NCBI GenBank assembly: GCA_045126975.1 | Contig: JBGVPL010000010.1 | Span: forward strand, 46,332 to 110,331 | Source: Aphodosoma sp045126975 | GTDB taxonomy: Bacteria > Bacteroidota > Bacteroidia > Bacteroidales > Paludibacteraceae | Direction: 5' to 3' | DNA: 64,000 nt | Part shown: positions 25,259 through 33,886 of the stretch, piece by piece | Layout of the letters: every line of letters starts with the position of its first letter | How positions within the stretch are numbered: position 1 is the first letter of the stretch | Program-made: the position numbers and the translations under genes | The notes under the pieces: generated by a model | Seen by the model: only the letters and a program-made list of their open reading frames with translations | The model's database searches: none | What the model was told of the DNA's origin: nothing

Positions 25259-25696
25259 TATGTTAGCTTTTTTTCAAACAAAAAGATTTTTATCTTCCAC
25301 AATTTTTTCTTCACCCACAAATAATTTTTCTCCCACAGACTACACAGATAACACCGATTCTATTTTAAAACAAAACAATTTTACGTAGGAATAAATAATG
25401 TTTTGTACAATTATACAGGTTTTCGATTCGCTTGTTTTCAATAAATTGAAAACTCACTCTACTGATTTACACAGATAAAAATACTTAAAACTATCATAAA
25501 AAGCATTTATCTATCTGTGTAAATCTATAGAGTGATTTTGACGAAGTCAAAGAACGAATCTAAAAAACTTTATCAATATACTAAATTTTTGTTTATTATC
25601 ACAGAAATTATTTAGCATCAGAATAAAAATCTTTTAAATCTGTGTAATCTGTGGGAGATAAAAAAATTTCCGTAAGAGATGATATTCTCCGTGTGA
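25259..25696. other. Non-coding stretch with nested inverted repeats
   Basis: This 438-base gap has no gene I can support. It holds the element at 25329-25658, described separately; the flanks are AT-rich without clear signals. Confidence 0.6.
25329..25658. mobile_element. Possible MITE-like element with nested inverted repeats
   Basis: 21-base ends (CTCCCACAGACTACACAGA on the left) match the reverse complement of 25638-25658 at 20 of 21 positions. Inside lies a second inverted pair, 25452-25477 and 25512-25537, with 2-3 mismatches, and a GATTCG...CGAATC pair (25424-25560). There is no open frame and I did not identify a target-site duplication. It could be a MITE or simply a large transcript hairpin. 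Confidence 0.45.
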
Positions 25697-27328
25697 TTAT
25701 TTACAAGCGCAACGAGGTTTGAGTTGTTTGAAGAAGTCGTTGCCTTTGTTGTCAACGAGGATGAATGCTGGGAAATCAACCACTTCGATTTTCCAGATTG
25801 CTTCCATTCCGAGTTCTGGATATTCAACGCATTCGATGCTCTTGATGTTGTTTTGAGCAAGGATTGCAGCAGGACCACCAATTGAACCAAGATAGAAACC
25901 ACCATGTTTTTGACAAGCGTCAGTAACTTGTTGCGAACGGTTGCCTTTAGCCAACATAATCATGCTACCGCCGTGAGATTGGAAGAGGTCAACATAAGAG
26001 TCCATACGACCTGCAGTAGTTGGACCCATAGAACCACAAGGGAGACCAACAGGAGTTTTGGCAGGACCAGCGTAATAGATAGGGTGATTTTTGAGGTATT
26101 CAGGCATTGGTTCGCCAGCATCGAGACGTTCTTTGATTTTAGCGTGAGCGATATCGCGACCTACGATGATAGTACCGTTGAGAGAGAGACGAGTAGATAC
26201 AGGGTATTTGTCGAGTTCTTTAAGTACTTCGCTCATAGGTTGGTTGAGGTCGATACGAACAGCATCGCCTTCGCCAGCGTTACGAAGTTCTTCAGGAATG
26301 TGGCGAGCTGGTTGGTCATCGAGTTTTTCGATCCAGATACCATCTTTATTGATTTTACATTTGATGTTACGGTCAGCCGAGCAGCTAACACCCATACCAA
26401 CTGGGCAAGATGCGCCGTGGCGAGGCATACGCACGATGCGGATGTCGTGAGCGAGATATTTACCACCAAATTGTGCGCCAAGACCGATGCGGTTAGCTTC
26501 TTCGAGGACTTGTTTTTCAAGTTCTACATCGCGGAAAGCACGACCGAATTCGTTACCTGTAGTAGGGAGTTCGTCGTAGTAGTGAGTAGAAGCGAGTTTC
26601 ACAGTGAGGAGGTTTTTCTCAGCCGATGTACCACCGATACAGAAAGCAATGTGGTAAGGAGGACATGCAGCAGTGCCGAGAGTTTTGATTTTTTCGATCA
26701 AGAAAGGCACCAAAGTAGCTGGGTTGAGGAGCGCTTTAGTTTCTTGATAGAGATATGTTTTGTTAGCAGAACCGCCACCTTTAGTAACGCAAAGGAAGTG
26801 ATATTCCATGCCTTCGTGAGCGTGGATGTCGATTTGAGCTGGGAGGTTGCATTTAGTATTCACCTCGTCGTACATGTTGAGAGGAGCATTTTGAGAGTAA
26901 CGAAGGTTTTCTTGAGTGTAAGTGTTGTAAACACCGAGAGAGAGAGCCTCTTCGTCGCAACAGCCAGTCCACACTTGTTGACCTTTTTCGCCGTGGATGA
27001 TAGCAGTACCTGTGTCTTGACACAAAGGCAATTGACCTTTAGCTGCTACTTCTGCATTACGCAAGAAAGTGAGAGCCACATATTTGTCGTTCTCGCTCGC
27101 TTCTGGGTCATTAAGGATTTTAGCCACTTGCTTGTTGTGGTCTTCACGAAGAAGGAATGACACATCGCGGAACGCAGCTTGCGCCATAGCAGTAAGACCT
27201 TCTTTTTCAACTTTAAGGATAGGTTTACCCTCGAATTCGCTTACTGATACATAGTCTTTAGTAAGCAAATAGTACTCAGTTTTGTCCTCTCCGAGTTCGA
27301 TGAGAGGTTGATAACGAAATTCAGCCAT
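25697..27328 (-). CDS. fumA: Class I fumarate hydratase (4Fe-4S)
   Basis: 543 residues, covering both the alpha and beta regions in one chain. It interconverts fumarate and malate; in fermenting Bacteroidales it runs toward fumarate, the acceptor for succinate formation, upstream of the methylmalonyl-CoA pathway whose mutase is in this window. Candidate cluster cysteines sit in LPLCQDTGTA (about residue 102), GTAACPPYHIAFCIGG (about 219) and CPVGMGVSCSADRN (about 312). The C-terminal beta part has GPTTAGRMD and FYLGSIGGPAA. The start MAEFRYQPL is unambiguous. Codon use is strongly biased. A consensus promoter lies just upstream. Confidence 0.92.
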   Translation of the reverse strand: MAEFRYQPLIELGEDKTEYYLLTKDYVSVSEFEGKPILKVEKEGLTAMAQAAFRDVSFLLREDHNKQVAKILNDPEASENDKYVALTFLRNAEVAAKGQLPLCQDTGTAIIHGEKGQQVWTGCCDEEALSLGVYNTYTQENLRYSQNAPLNMYDEVNTKCNLPAQIDIHAHEGMEYHFLCVTKGGGSANKTYLYQETKALLNPATLVPFLIEKIKTLGTAACPPYHIAFCIGGTSAEKNLLTVKLASTHYYDELPTTGNEFGRAFRDVELEKQVLEEANRIGLGAQFGGKYLAHDIRIVRMPRHGASCPVGMGVSCSADRNIKCKINKDGIWIEKLDDQPARHIPEELRNAGEGDAVRIDLNQPMSEVLKELDKYPVSTRLSLNGTIIVGRDIAHAKIKERLDAGEPMPEYLKNHPIYYAGPAKTPVGLPCGSMGPTTAGRMDSYVDLFQSHGGSMIMLAKGNRSQQVTDACQKHGGFYLGSIGGPAAILAQNNIKSIECVEYPELGMEAIWKIEVVDFPAFILVDNKGNDFFKQLKPRCACK

Positions 27329-27388
27329 TTTTATTTAGTTATTAGTTAGTAGTTAGTAGTTACTAAGTGAAGAAAGAGGAGTGAGGAG

Positions 27389-27403
27389 TGCCAAATGGCT
27401 CTC
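27389..27403. repeat. Dispersed TGCCRAATGGCTCTC motif
   Basis: TGCCAAATGGCTCTC. The same 15-base motif, with one variable position, is at 33390-33404 (reverse) and 56586-56600, each beside a period-7 array. Confidence 0.6.
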
Positions 27404-27438
27404 TATACTCTCAACTCTATACTCTACACTTTGAAAGG

Positions 27439-27470
27439 CAAAGGTACAACTTATTTTGTGAATCTGCAAA
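27439..27470 (-). promoter_or_regulatory. Promoter of the fumarase gene
   Basis: On the minus strand TTTG (27467-27470), 20 bases, TACCTTTG (27439-27446). It is divergent from the promoter at 27496. Confidence 0.75.
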
Positions 27471-27495
27471 TATTAAAAGGATTTTTACATAAAAA

Positions 27496-27527
27496 TTTGG
27501 TAATCTCATAAATAATGTGTAATTTTG
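27496..27527 (+). promoter_or_regulatory. Promoter of the secreted nuclease gene
   Basis: TTTGG (27496-27500), 19 bases, TAATTTTG (27520-27527). Transcription would begin close to 27533, so the ATG at 27554 is the start of the gene rather than the TTG at 27536. Confidence 0.8.
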
Positions 27528-27553
27528 TGGATTAATTGGATTATTATGCACTT

Positions 27554-29179
27554 ATGAAAAATATAAAAATACTACTTTTATGCATTGTATACTATGCACT
27601 ATGCTTTGAGTTAATCGCAGAAAATGCAATCAAATTGACTTGGCCTGATGATTTCAAAAATGCAAGTCAATATGACGGCAAGTTAGTGGAACTCAATCAG
27701 ACACTGTACGTTACGAATATTGGCAGTTGGAATAAGTATGGAGAAATTACACTATCGAGCAAACGATTGATGTCGCCAACCGATGTGGCTCTGCCTGGGT
27801 CAGAAGAATACCGCTCAATAGTAAACGAAAACCGACAAGACCAACTCATCCTAAATGACGGATCCGACAAACAATACCCTAATCCTCGCCCTTGGACCGA
27901 CGAAAAGGGGTATATCCGCACAGGAGCATACACAAATCGTGTGGTTGGTGTGTTCTCAATAGAAGAATACGGATATACAATCACACCAACCGAAACACCA
28001 GTATTCGAAGGCAATGAACGTCCTACTATGCTTACCGAATTAGGCGACTACAACATAAAAATATGTGGATTTAATTTAAAAATCTATATTGCAACAGAGT
28101 GGGATGGAGATTATGGACCGGCATCGAAAGAGGAGTCAGACAAACAACATGCTAAAATAGTAAAAGCATTAAATGCTATTGATGCGGATGTGTTTGGTTT
28201 GGTTGAAGTGCAACAAGGTCAAGTGGCTTTAGAAAAATTGGCTAATGCGCTAAACGAGCTTGACCCATCAGCTCAATATACATATATAAATGATGGCACA
28301 CAAGTGAATGGTACATATACAAAGGCAGGATATTTATATAAAGCAAGTAAAGTAAAACCTATCAGACAGTTACAATCAAATGACACTGGTGTAAAAAACA
28401 GAAAAAAAGCCCAAGGCTTTGAAATATTAGAGACTGGTGAAAAATTTGTATATATGATTAACCACTTCAAAGCAAAAAGTGGCAAAGGCAAAGGCGATAA
28501 TGCCGACCAAGGCGATGGACAAAGCACTTATAACGGCGACCGAGTGCGTGAAGCAACGGCTGTGGCTACATTTGCAAAATCGTGCGCTAACTATTTCGGC
28601 GATAACGATATAATTATAATGGGCGATTTAAATGCATACTCGATGGAAGACCCAATCCGCATATTTACAGATGCAGGATATACCAATCTTATAAAAAAAT
28701 ATGATGCTAATGGTTATTCTTATTCATACCACGGCACAGTAGGATGTCTTGACCATGCGTTAGCAAATGAGGCTATCGAAGCGCAAGTAACTGGATGCGA
28801 AGTATTTCATATAAACACCGACGAATCTACCGTATTCGCTTACGATGGATATAGTTACGAAAATAATATGTATCGCTCATCAGACCACGACCCTGTAGTA
28901 GTTGGTTTACGTCTCGGAACTGGAACACCTACAGATAACGTTGAAATAGACGATAGCAGAATTATTTATGGTGGAGAAGGAATTATCGGCGTCGCCTCTG
29001 CAGAAAATAACATAATGCAAATATACTCGGTTACAGGACAACTAATTTACACTGATTTAATTACCTCAAACGACTATGTAATTTCAACAAAAGAACTCGG
29101 ACTAAACAATGGTATTTATGTTATAAAATTGACTAATGAAGAAAGTTGCGTAATTGAAAAACTTAAAATAACTGAATAA
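27554..29179 (+). CDS. Secreted endonuclease/exonuclease/phosphatase-family nuclease with T9SS sorting domain
   Basis: 541 residues from the ATG at 27554. The signal peptide (MKNIKILLLCIVYYALC) is encoded partly by period-7 repeats (27578-27605). Residues 30-150 form an OB-fold-like domain typical of ExeM-type extracellular nucleases. The catalytic EEP domain follows, with ADVFGLVEVQ (metal-binding Glu), INHFKAKSG, GDLNAYSMEDP and SSDHDPVVVGL (catalytic Asp-His pair). The C-terminus is a T9SS domain (MQIYSVTGQLIYTD, GLNNGIYVIKLT). It probably degrades extracellular DNA for nucleobases or phosphate. Its own promoter lies 27 bases upstream. Confidence 0.85.
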   Translation: MKNIKILLLCIVYYALCFELIAENAIKLTWPDDFKNASQYDGKLVELNQTLYVTNIGSWNKYGEITLSSKRLMSPTDVALPGSEEYRSIVNENRQDQLILNDGSDKQYPNPRPWTDEKGYIRTGAYTNRVVGVFSIEEYGYTITPTETPVFEGNERPTMLTELGDYNIKICGFNLKIYIATEWDGDYGPASKEESDKQHAKIVKALNAIDADVFGLVEVQQGQVALEKLANALNELDPSAQYTYINDGTQVNGTYTKAGYLYKASKVKPIRQLQSNDTGVKNRKKAQGFEILETGEKFVYMINHFKAKSGKGKGDNADQGDGQSTYNGDRVREATAVATFAKSCANYFGDNDIIIMGDLNAYSMEDPIRIFTDAGYTNLIKKYDANGYSYSYHGTVGCLDHALANEAIEAQVTGCEVFHINTDESTVFAYDGYSYENNMYRSSDHDPVVVGLRLGTGTPTDNVEIDDSRIIYGGEGIIGVASAENNIMQIYSVTGQLIYTDLITSNDYVISTKELGLNNGIYVIKLTNEESCVIEKLKITE

Positions 29180-29185
29180 AAAAAA

Positions 29186-29222
29186 CTATTCCTTACTCCC
29201 TATTCCCTACTCCTTACTCCCT
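29186..29222. repeat. 7-base array (TTACTCC/TATTCCC type)
   Basis: Degenerate heptads between the nuclease stop and the HD-hydrolase start. Confidence 0.7.
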
Positions 29223-29228
29223 AAAAAA

Positions 29229-29765
29229 ATGAATCCATACGATATAATCGAAAAATATTACACTCCGGGAAGTGATTTGTATAACATCCTCGTAAAACAC
29301 TCGGAGGCAGTGAGAGACAAAGCATTAACTTTAGCACGCAAACACCCAGAATTGAATCTCGACCTCGACTTTATTGCCGAAGCAGCTATGCTCCACGACA
29401 TTGGCATATTAAAAACCGATGCACCTGGCATAAAATGTTTTGGTACGCACCGATACATCGAACATGGATATTTAGGAGCTGAAATAGTACGTCATGAAGG
29501 ATATACTCGTCACGCTTTAGTATGTGAACGCCACACAGGCACAGGTTTGAAATTATCGTATATCATTGAGAAAGAATTACCTGTACCCCACCGCGAACTA
29601 TGTCCCATATCATTAGAAGAACAATTGATTTGCTATGCCGACAAATTCTTCTCAAAAACACGTCTCGACTCAGAAGACTCACTTGAACGCGTAATAAAAA
29701 AAATGGCAAAATGGGGAGAGGAATCAGTGGAGCAATTACAAAGATGGAAAGAAATGTTTGAATAA
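29229..29765 (+). CDS. HD-domain hydrolase
   Basis: 178 residues, close to the length of the small HDIG family of predicted hydrolases. Metal ligands are visible: H in KHSEAVRDKAL (about residue 25), the HD pair in MLHDIGIL (about 57-58), then H-x-x-x-E-H-G and CERHTGTG, with a final D in CYADKF. Such proteins cut phosphate bonds in nucleotides or related molecules; the substrate cannot be told from sequence. It may be co-transcribed with the nuclease upstream (49 bases) and the IVS-type gene downstream. Confidence 0.8.
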   Translation: MNPYDIIEKYYTPGSDLYNILVKHSEAVRDKALTLARKHPELNLDLDFIAEAAMLHDIGILKTDAPGIKCFGTHRYIEHGYLGAEIVRHEGYTRHALVCERHTGTGLKLSYIIEKELPVPHRELCPISLEEQLICYADKFFSKTRLDSEDSLERVIKKMAKWGEESVEQLQRWKEMFE

Positions 29766-29798
29766 GGAATAGAGAACAAGGAACAGAGAACAAGAAAT

Positions 29799-30176
29799 AT
29801 AAATAATAAATTTATAAGTCAATTATCATTAGATAAAAGTACTAACTTCGCTTTAAGAATAATAAAATTATACAAATATTTAACTACTGAAAAACAAGAA
29901 TATGTTTTAGCAAAACAAATTCTTCGCAGTGGAACTAGTATTGGGGCTAATCTTACTGAATCAGAACACGCCATATCCAAAAAAGATTTTTTAGCAAAAG
30001 TTCATATTGCATACAAAGAATGTGCAGAAACTCAATATTGGCTAAATCTATTACACAAATCAGATTATATAAATTTAGAACAATTTGAATCAATCAACAA
30101 TGACTGCTCTGAATTACTCAAAATATTAACAACCATAATTAAAACAACAAAAAAGAATTTGAAAAAAGGGATATAA
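29799..30176 (+). CDS. Four-helix-bundle protein (23S rRNA IVS type) lacking a normal start codon
   Basis: A 125-codon frame reads INNKFISQLSLDKSTNFAL, then QILRSGTSIGANLTESE, KKDFLAKVHIAYKECAE and YWLNLLHKSDYI, all typical of the four-helix-bundle family first found inside 23S rRNA intervening sequences. No ATG, GTG or TTG occurs where the N-terminus should be; the expected initiator position is ATA (29799-29801). Either the start mutated and this is a fresh pseudogene, or a rare start is used. The frame runs on from the HD gene's stop (29763-29765) in the same phase. It is flanked by inverted period-7 repeats (29763-29785 and 30190-30232). The function of the family is not settled. Confidence 0.7.
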   Translation: MNNKFISQLSLDKSTNFALRIIKLYKYLTTEKQEYVLAKQILRSGTSIGANLTESEHAISKKDFLAKVHIAYKECAETQYWLNLLHKSDYINLEQFESINNDCSELLKILTTIIKTTKKNLKKGI

Positions 30177-30189
30177 CATAACCTCCCCT

Positions 30190-30232
30190 TTTCCTTATTC
30201 CTTATTCCTTATTCCTTATTCCTTATTCCTTA
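30190..30232. repeat. 7-base array (TTATTCC type)
   Basis: About six TTATTCC units just before lpxK. The array is the reverse complement of AATAAGGAAT at 29761-29770 on the other side of the IVS-type gene. Confidence 0.8.
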
Positions 30233-30233
30233 T

Positions 30234-31292
30234 ATGAACAACACACTGAAACACATATTATTTAAACCACTCTCAATACTCTATGGTATCGGAGTAGGAT
30301 TGCGAAACAAACTATTCGATTTAGGCTTATATCGTTCTACTAAAAGCGATATAACAACCATTTCGGTAGGTAATATTACGGTTGGGGGCACTGGCAAAAC
30401 GCCTCATGCCGAATATATTTTATCTCTCATATCAAACAAAGTGAACACTGCGTATCTCAGTCGTGGTTATAAACGTTTGACACAAGGATTCCGCATTGCC
30501 GATGAAAAAAGCAATGCATCTACTATTGGCGATGAAGCATTCCAAATCAAACAAAAATTCCCAAATATAACAGTAGTCGTTGATGGCAACCGCCACAATG
30601 CACTTCGCAAACTACGTGATTCAAAAAAAACACCTAAAGTAGTAGTCCTCGATGATGCGTATCAACATCGCTCACTTCACCCCGATTTGAATATTCTACT
30701 CATCGATTTCAATCGTTTAACATACCAAGATTCAATGTTACCACTCGGCGAATTACGCGAACCAAGCAATAACACCGACCGAGCCGATATCATAATTTTC
30801 ACAAAATGTCCATCTACTATTATGCCTGTAGATATGCTCTCTACTCGCACTCAAATCAAACCTTTCCCATATCAAACACTCTATTACACCACTCTAAAAT
30901 ACGGAGAACCAAAAGGATTATTTTCTAACAAAAATTTAAATCTTCAAGGCAAAGAAATCATACTTATCACAGGCATTGCACAGCCACAACACTTACACAA
31001 ACATTTGGAAAAATATGCAAGCTTAATAATTGCATTTAAATATCCTGATCATCACAGATTTACATCACATGACATAAAAGAATTAGCAGAAGATTTCGAA
31101 AAACTACCAGCAAATAATCGTGCTATAATTACAACCGAGAAAGATGCAGCTCGATTAATGTCAATGAATATACCTGAATCAATAAAAAACGATATCTACA
31201 CAATAAACATAGAAGTAGATTTTTTGTTCAATGGTCAAAAAGATTTCGATGCACAAATCGACAAATTCTTGCGCAATCAAAACTTAATTTAG
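30234..31292 (+). CDS. lpxK: Tetraacyldisaccharide 4'-kinase
   Basis: 352 residues. The enzyme phosphorylates the 4' position of the lipid A precursor at the inner membrane. An N-terminal hydrophobic segment (LFKPLSILYGIGVGLRNKLF) is followed by the Walker A region SVGNITVGGTGKTP (about residues 44-57), the SRGYKR motif, GDEAFQIKQKFPN, DDAYQHRSL (catalytic region) and ITTEKDAARL near the C-terminus. The start directly follows a period-7 array with no clear ribosome-binding site, normal for this phylum. No other lipid A gene is adjacent. Confidence 0.93.
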   Translation: MNNTLKHILFKPLSILYGIGVGLRNKLFDLGLYRSTKSDITTISVGNITVGGTGKTPHAEYILSLISNKVNTAYLSRGYKRLTQGFRIADEKSNASTIGDEAFQIKQKFPNITVVVDGNRHNALRKLRDSKKTPKVVVLDDAYQHRSLHPDLNILLIDFNRLTYQDSMLPLGELREPSNNTDRADIIIFTKCPSTIMPVDMLSTRTQIKPFPYQTLYYTTLKYGEPKGLFSNKNLNLQGKEIILITGIAQPQHLHKHLEKYASLIIAFKYPDHHRFTSHDIKELAEDFEKLPANNRAIITTEKDAARLMSMNIPESIKNDIYTINIEVDFLFNGQKDFDAQIDKFLRNQNLI

Positions 31293-31301
31293 ATACAAGA
31301 T

Positions 31302-31347
31302 AAAAGACACGAGACACAAGACTTTTTACTCTCATGTCTTTTATTTT
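31302..31347 (+). terminator. Terminator after lpxK
   Basis: AAAAGACACGAGA pairs with TCTCATGTCTTTT (one mismatch), followed by a T-rich stretch. The left arm is itself part of a period-7 array. Confidence 0.65.
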
Positions 31348-31401
31348 TACCCCACATCTAAAAAAACAAGAAAAAAGTATGATTATTCAATAAAAAATTA
31401 T

Positions 31402-31409
31402 TAACTTTG
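31402..31409 (+). promoter_or_regulatory. -7 element upstream of mutA
   Basis: TAACTTTG followed by C. No good TTTG is found at the expected -33 distance. It lies 85 bases before the mutA start. Confidence 0.5.
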
Positions 31410-31494
31410 CATGCTTATTAGATTATAGTGTTGTAAACAATCGTTACTAACTAAATAACTAATCATTAATCACTATTTTATATACTTAAATCTT

Positions 31495-33357
31495 ATGGCT
31501 GAAAAGAAATTAAATCTCTTGGCTGATTTCCCTGCTATCACTACAGAAGAGTGGATGGCAAAAATCAATGCAGACCTCAAAGGAGCTGATTTTGAGAAAA
31601 AGCTCGTTTGGAAAACTAATGAAGGGTTTAATGTGATGCCTTTTTATCGTTTGGAAGACGTTGCTGAATTGAAAACAACCACTTCAGCACCGGGCGAGTT
31701 TCCATACGTACGTGGCACCAAAACCGACAACGAATGGTATGTTCGTCAAGACATCGACGCAACTTGTGCTAAAACTGCTAATGCAAAAGCACTTGACGTA
31801 CTCAACAAAGGTATCAACTCACTCGGTTTCAAACTTAACAAAAACGAATTGAGCGCAGAATACATCGCTACTCTCCTCAACGGTATCTGCCCTGAGTGCG
31901 TAGAATTGAACTTCCGCGTTTGCATCCGTTGCTCTGCTCAATTGGTAGCTCTTTTGGCTGACTACTTCAAAGCTCAAGGTGCTGACCTCGCTAAAGTAGA
32001 AGGTTCTATCAACTTCGACCCTATCAACCGTATGTTGTTGAAAGGCAAAGAGCTCAAACAAGCAGAAATCGCTGAAATGGCTGTTGCTGTAGTAAAAGCT
32101 GCTGCTGTTCTTCCTAAATATCGCGTAATTGGCGTTAACTCACTCAGCCTCAACAATGCTGGTGCATACTGCTCACAAGAACTTGGTTATGCTCTTGCTT
32201 GGGGTGCTGAATATATGACTATGCTCACAGAAGCTGGTCTTACAGCTGACGAAGCTGGTAAAGCAATCAAATTCAACATGGGTGTTGGCGGTAACTACTT
32301 CATGGAAATCGCTAAATTCCGTGCTGCTCGCATGTTGTGGGCTATGATTGTTAAAGCTTACGCTCCTGCTTGCGACTGCGCTGCTAAAATGCGTGTTCAC
32401 GCTGAAACATCAACATTCAACAAAACTATCTACGACGCACACGTAAACCTTCTCCGTACTCAAACAGAAGCTATGAGTGCTACTATCGCAGGTGTTGACT
32501 CTTTGACTGTTAATGCATTCGACGTAACATACAAAGAAAGCGACGACTTCTCAGAACGTATCGCTCGCAACCAACAACTCCTTCTCAAAGAAGAATCTCA
32601 CTTCAATAAAGTAACTGACCCATCTGCAGGTTCTTACTATATCGAAAACCTCACAAACAGCATCGCTGACCAAGCATGGAAACTCTTCCTCGAAATCCAA
32701 AACAATGGTGGTTTCTTCGCAGCTGTTGAAAGCGGTAAAGTTCAAGAGGCTATGAAAGCTACTTCTGCTAAACGTCTTAAAGACGTATCTGCTCGCAAAG
32801 AAGTTCTCCTTGGTACTAACCAATTCCCTAACTTCAGCGAAATGGCAGCAGAAAAAATCACTAAAGAAGAATGCAAATGCGGTAACTGCGGTTGCGAAAC
32901 TCCACGTGGCATCCAAACATTGCCAACTACTCGCGCTGCTCAAGAATTTGAAGACCTTCGTCTTGCTACTGAACGTTCAGCTAAACGTCCAAAAGCATTC
33001 ATGCTCACAATCGGTAACTTGGCTATGCGTCTTGCTCGCGCTCAATTCTCTTGCAACTTCTTTGCATGTGCAGGTTATGAAGTAATCGACAACCTTGGCT
33101 TCGAAACTGTTGAAGCAGGTGTTGAAGCTGCTCAAAAAGCAGGTGCTGACATCATCGTTCTCTGCTCTAGCGACGACGAATATGCAGAATATGCTCCTGC
33201 AGCATTCAAAGCTATCGATGGCAAACAAATCTTCGTTGTTGCAGGTGCTCCTGCTTGCATGGAAGACCTCAAAGCTGCTGGCATCGAAAACTTCATCCAC
33301 GTTCGCGTGAACGTACTTGACACATTGAAAGCATTTAATGCACAATTGTTAAAATAA
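31495..33357 (+). CDS. mutA: Methylmalonyl-CoA mutase small subunit
   Basis: 620 residues. It pairs with MutB to interconvert succinyl-CoA and (R)-methylmalonyl-CoA in propionate formation. The barrel domain is clear (FPYVRGTKTDNEWYVRQDI, LNNAGAYCSQELGYALAWG, NYFMEIAKFRAARMLWA, VTDPSAGSYYIENLT). The C-terminal cobalamin-type domain lacks the DxHxxG cobalamin ligand motif, as expected for the non-catalytic subunit. A Cys-rich insert (CKCGNCGCETPRG, about residues 460-472) precedes it. Codon use is strongly biased, consistent with high expression. It is separated from mutB by 529 bases holding an IVS-type gene, instead of the close spacing usual for this pair. Confidence 0.93.
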   Translation: MAEKKLNLLADFPAITTEEWMAKINADLKGADFEKKLVWKTNEGFNVMPFYRLEDVAELKTTTSAPGEFPYVRGTKTDNEWYVRQDIDATCAKTANAKALDVLNKGINSLGFKLNKNELSAEYIATLLNGICPECVELNFRVCIRCSAQLVALLADYFKAQGADLAKVEGSINFDPINRMLLKGKELKQAEIAEMAVAVVKAAAVLPKYRVIGVNSLSLNNAGAYCSQELGYALAWGAEYMTMLTEAGLTADEAGKAIKFNMGVGGNYFMEIAKFRAARMLWAMIVKAYAPACDCAAKMRVHAETSTFNKTIYDAHVNLLRTQTEAMSATIAGVDSLTVNAFDVTYKESDDFSERIARNQQLLLKEESHFNKVTDPSAGSYYIENLTNSIADQAWKLFLEIQNNGGFFAAVESGKVQEAMKATSAKRLKDVSARKEVLLGTNQFPNFSEMAAEKITKEECKCGNCGCETPRGIQTLPTTRAAQEFEDLRLATERSAKRPKAFMLTIGNLAMRLARAQFSCNFFACAGYEVIDNLGFETVEAGVEAAQKAGADIIVLCSSDDEYAEYAPAAFKAIDGKQIFVVAGAPACMEDLKAAGIENFIHVRVNVLDTLKAFNAQLLK

Positions 33358-33363
33358 GTATCA

Positions 33364-33393
33364 GTAACGAGTAACGAGTAGCGAGTAACGAGA
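33364..33393. repeat. Left inverted flank of the IVS-type gene (7-base array)
   Basis: Units of GAGTAAC and GAGTAGC. The end (GTAGCGAGTAACGAGA) pairs with 33849-33865 (TCTCGCTACTCGCTACT) on the other side of the gene at 33444. The TGCCRAATGGCTCTC motif follows at 33390-33404 in reverse. Confidence 0.75.
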
Positions 33394-33443
33394 GCCATTC
33401 GGCACATACACTCAATCGAATAACAAGAGAACAAACATAAAAT

Positions 33444-33803
33444 ATGCTTCATAAATTTCGAGATTTAATTGTTTGGCAAAAATCAATTTGTTTTGTAAAA
33501 AACATATATAATTTGACAGCCAAATATCCTAAATCAGAAACATTTGGATTAATATCCCAAATACAACGCGCAGCAGTATCAATACCTACAAATATATCTG
33601 AAGGCTGTGGTCGTAATTCTGACAAAGAACTATCTCGATTTATAGACATATCAATTGGTTCTTCTTTTGAAATCGAAACGCTACTTCACATATCATTTGA
33701 ACTGAAATACATAGAACAATTTGAATATAATGAATTCATTAAAGAACTCTATGAAATTCAAAAAATGATGTACGGATTAAAACAAAAATTAAATAATAAA
33801 TAG
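33444..33803 (+). CDS. Four-helix-bundle protein (23S rRNA IVS type) between mutA and mutB
   Basis: 119 residues, the usual family length. It begins MLHKFRDLIVWQKSICFVKN and contains FGLISQIQRAAVSIPTNISEG, ELSRFIDISIGSSFEIETLL and a C-terminal helix rich in Lys. These match the family named for open frames inside 23S rRNA intervening sequences. It differs clearly in sequence from the copy at 29799. Codon use is AT-rich and unlike that of the flanking mutA and mutB, which suggests it was inserted into the pair. It is bracketed by inverted period-7 repeats. Role unknown. Confidence 0.82.
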   Translation: MLHKFRDLIVWQKSICFVKNIYNLTAKYPKSETFGLISQIQRAAVSIPTNISEGCGRNSDKELSRFIDISIGSSFEIETLLHISFELKYIEQFEYNEFIKELYEIQKMMYGLKQKLNNK

Positions 33804-33848
33804 TTGATAGTAAAAAGTAAAGAGTCTTTAAAAAAAAAAGGAATAAAG

Positions 33849-33865
33849 TCTCGCTACTCGCTACT
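33849..33865. repeat. Right inverted flank of the IVS-type gene
   Basis: TCTCGCTACTCGCTACT, the reverse complement (one mismatch) of part of 33364-33393. It lies 22 bases before the mutB start. Confidence 0.7.
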
Positions 33866-33886
33866 AAAATACTAAAAGTCTAAGTT

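Noticed and set aside
25904..27160. 418-codon open frame opposite the fumarase gene
   Set aside because: Shadow of the biased codons of fumarase; no signal, domain or own promoter.
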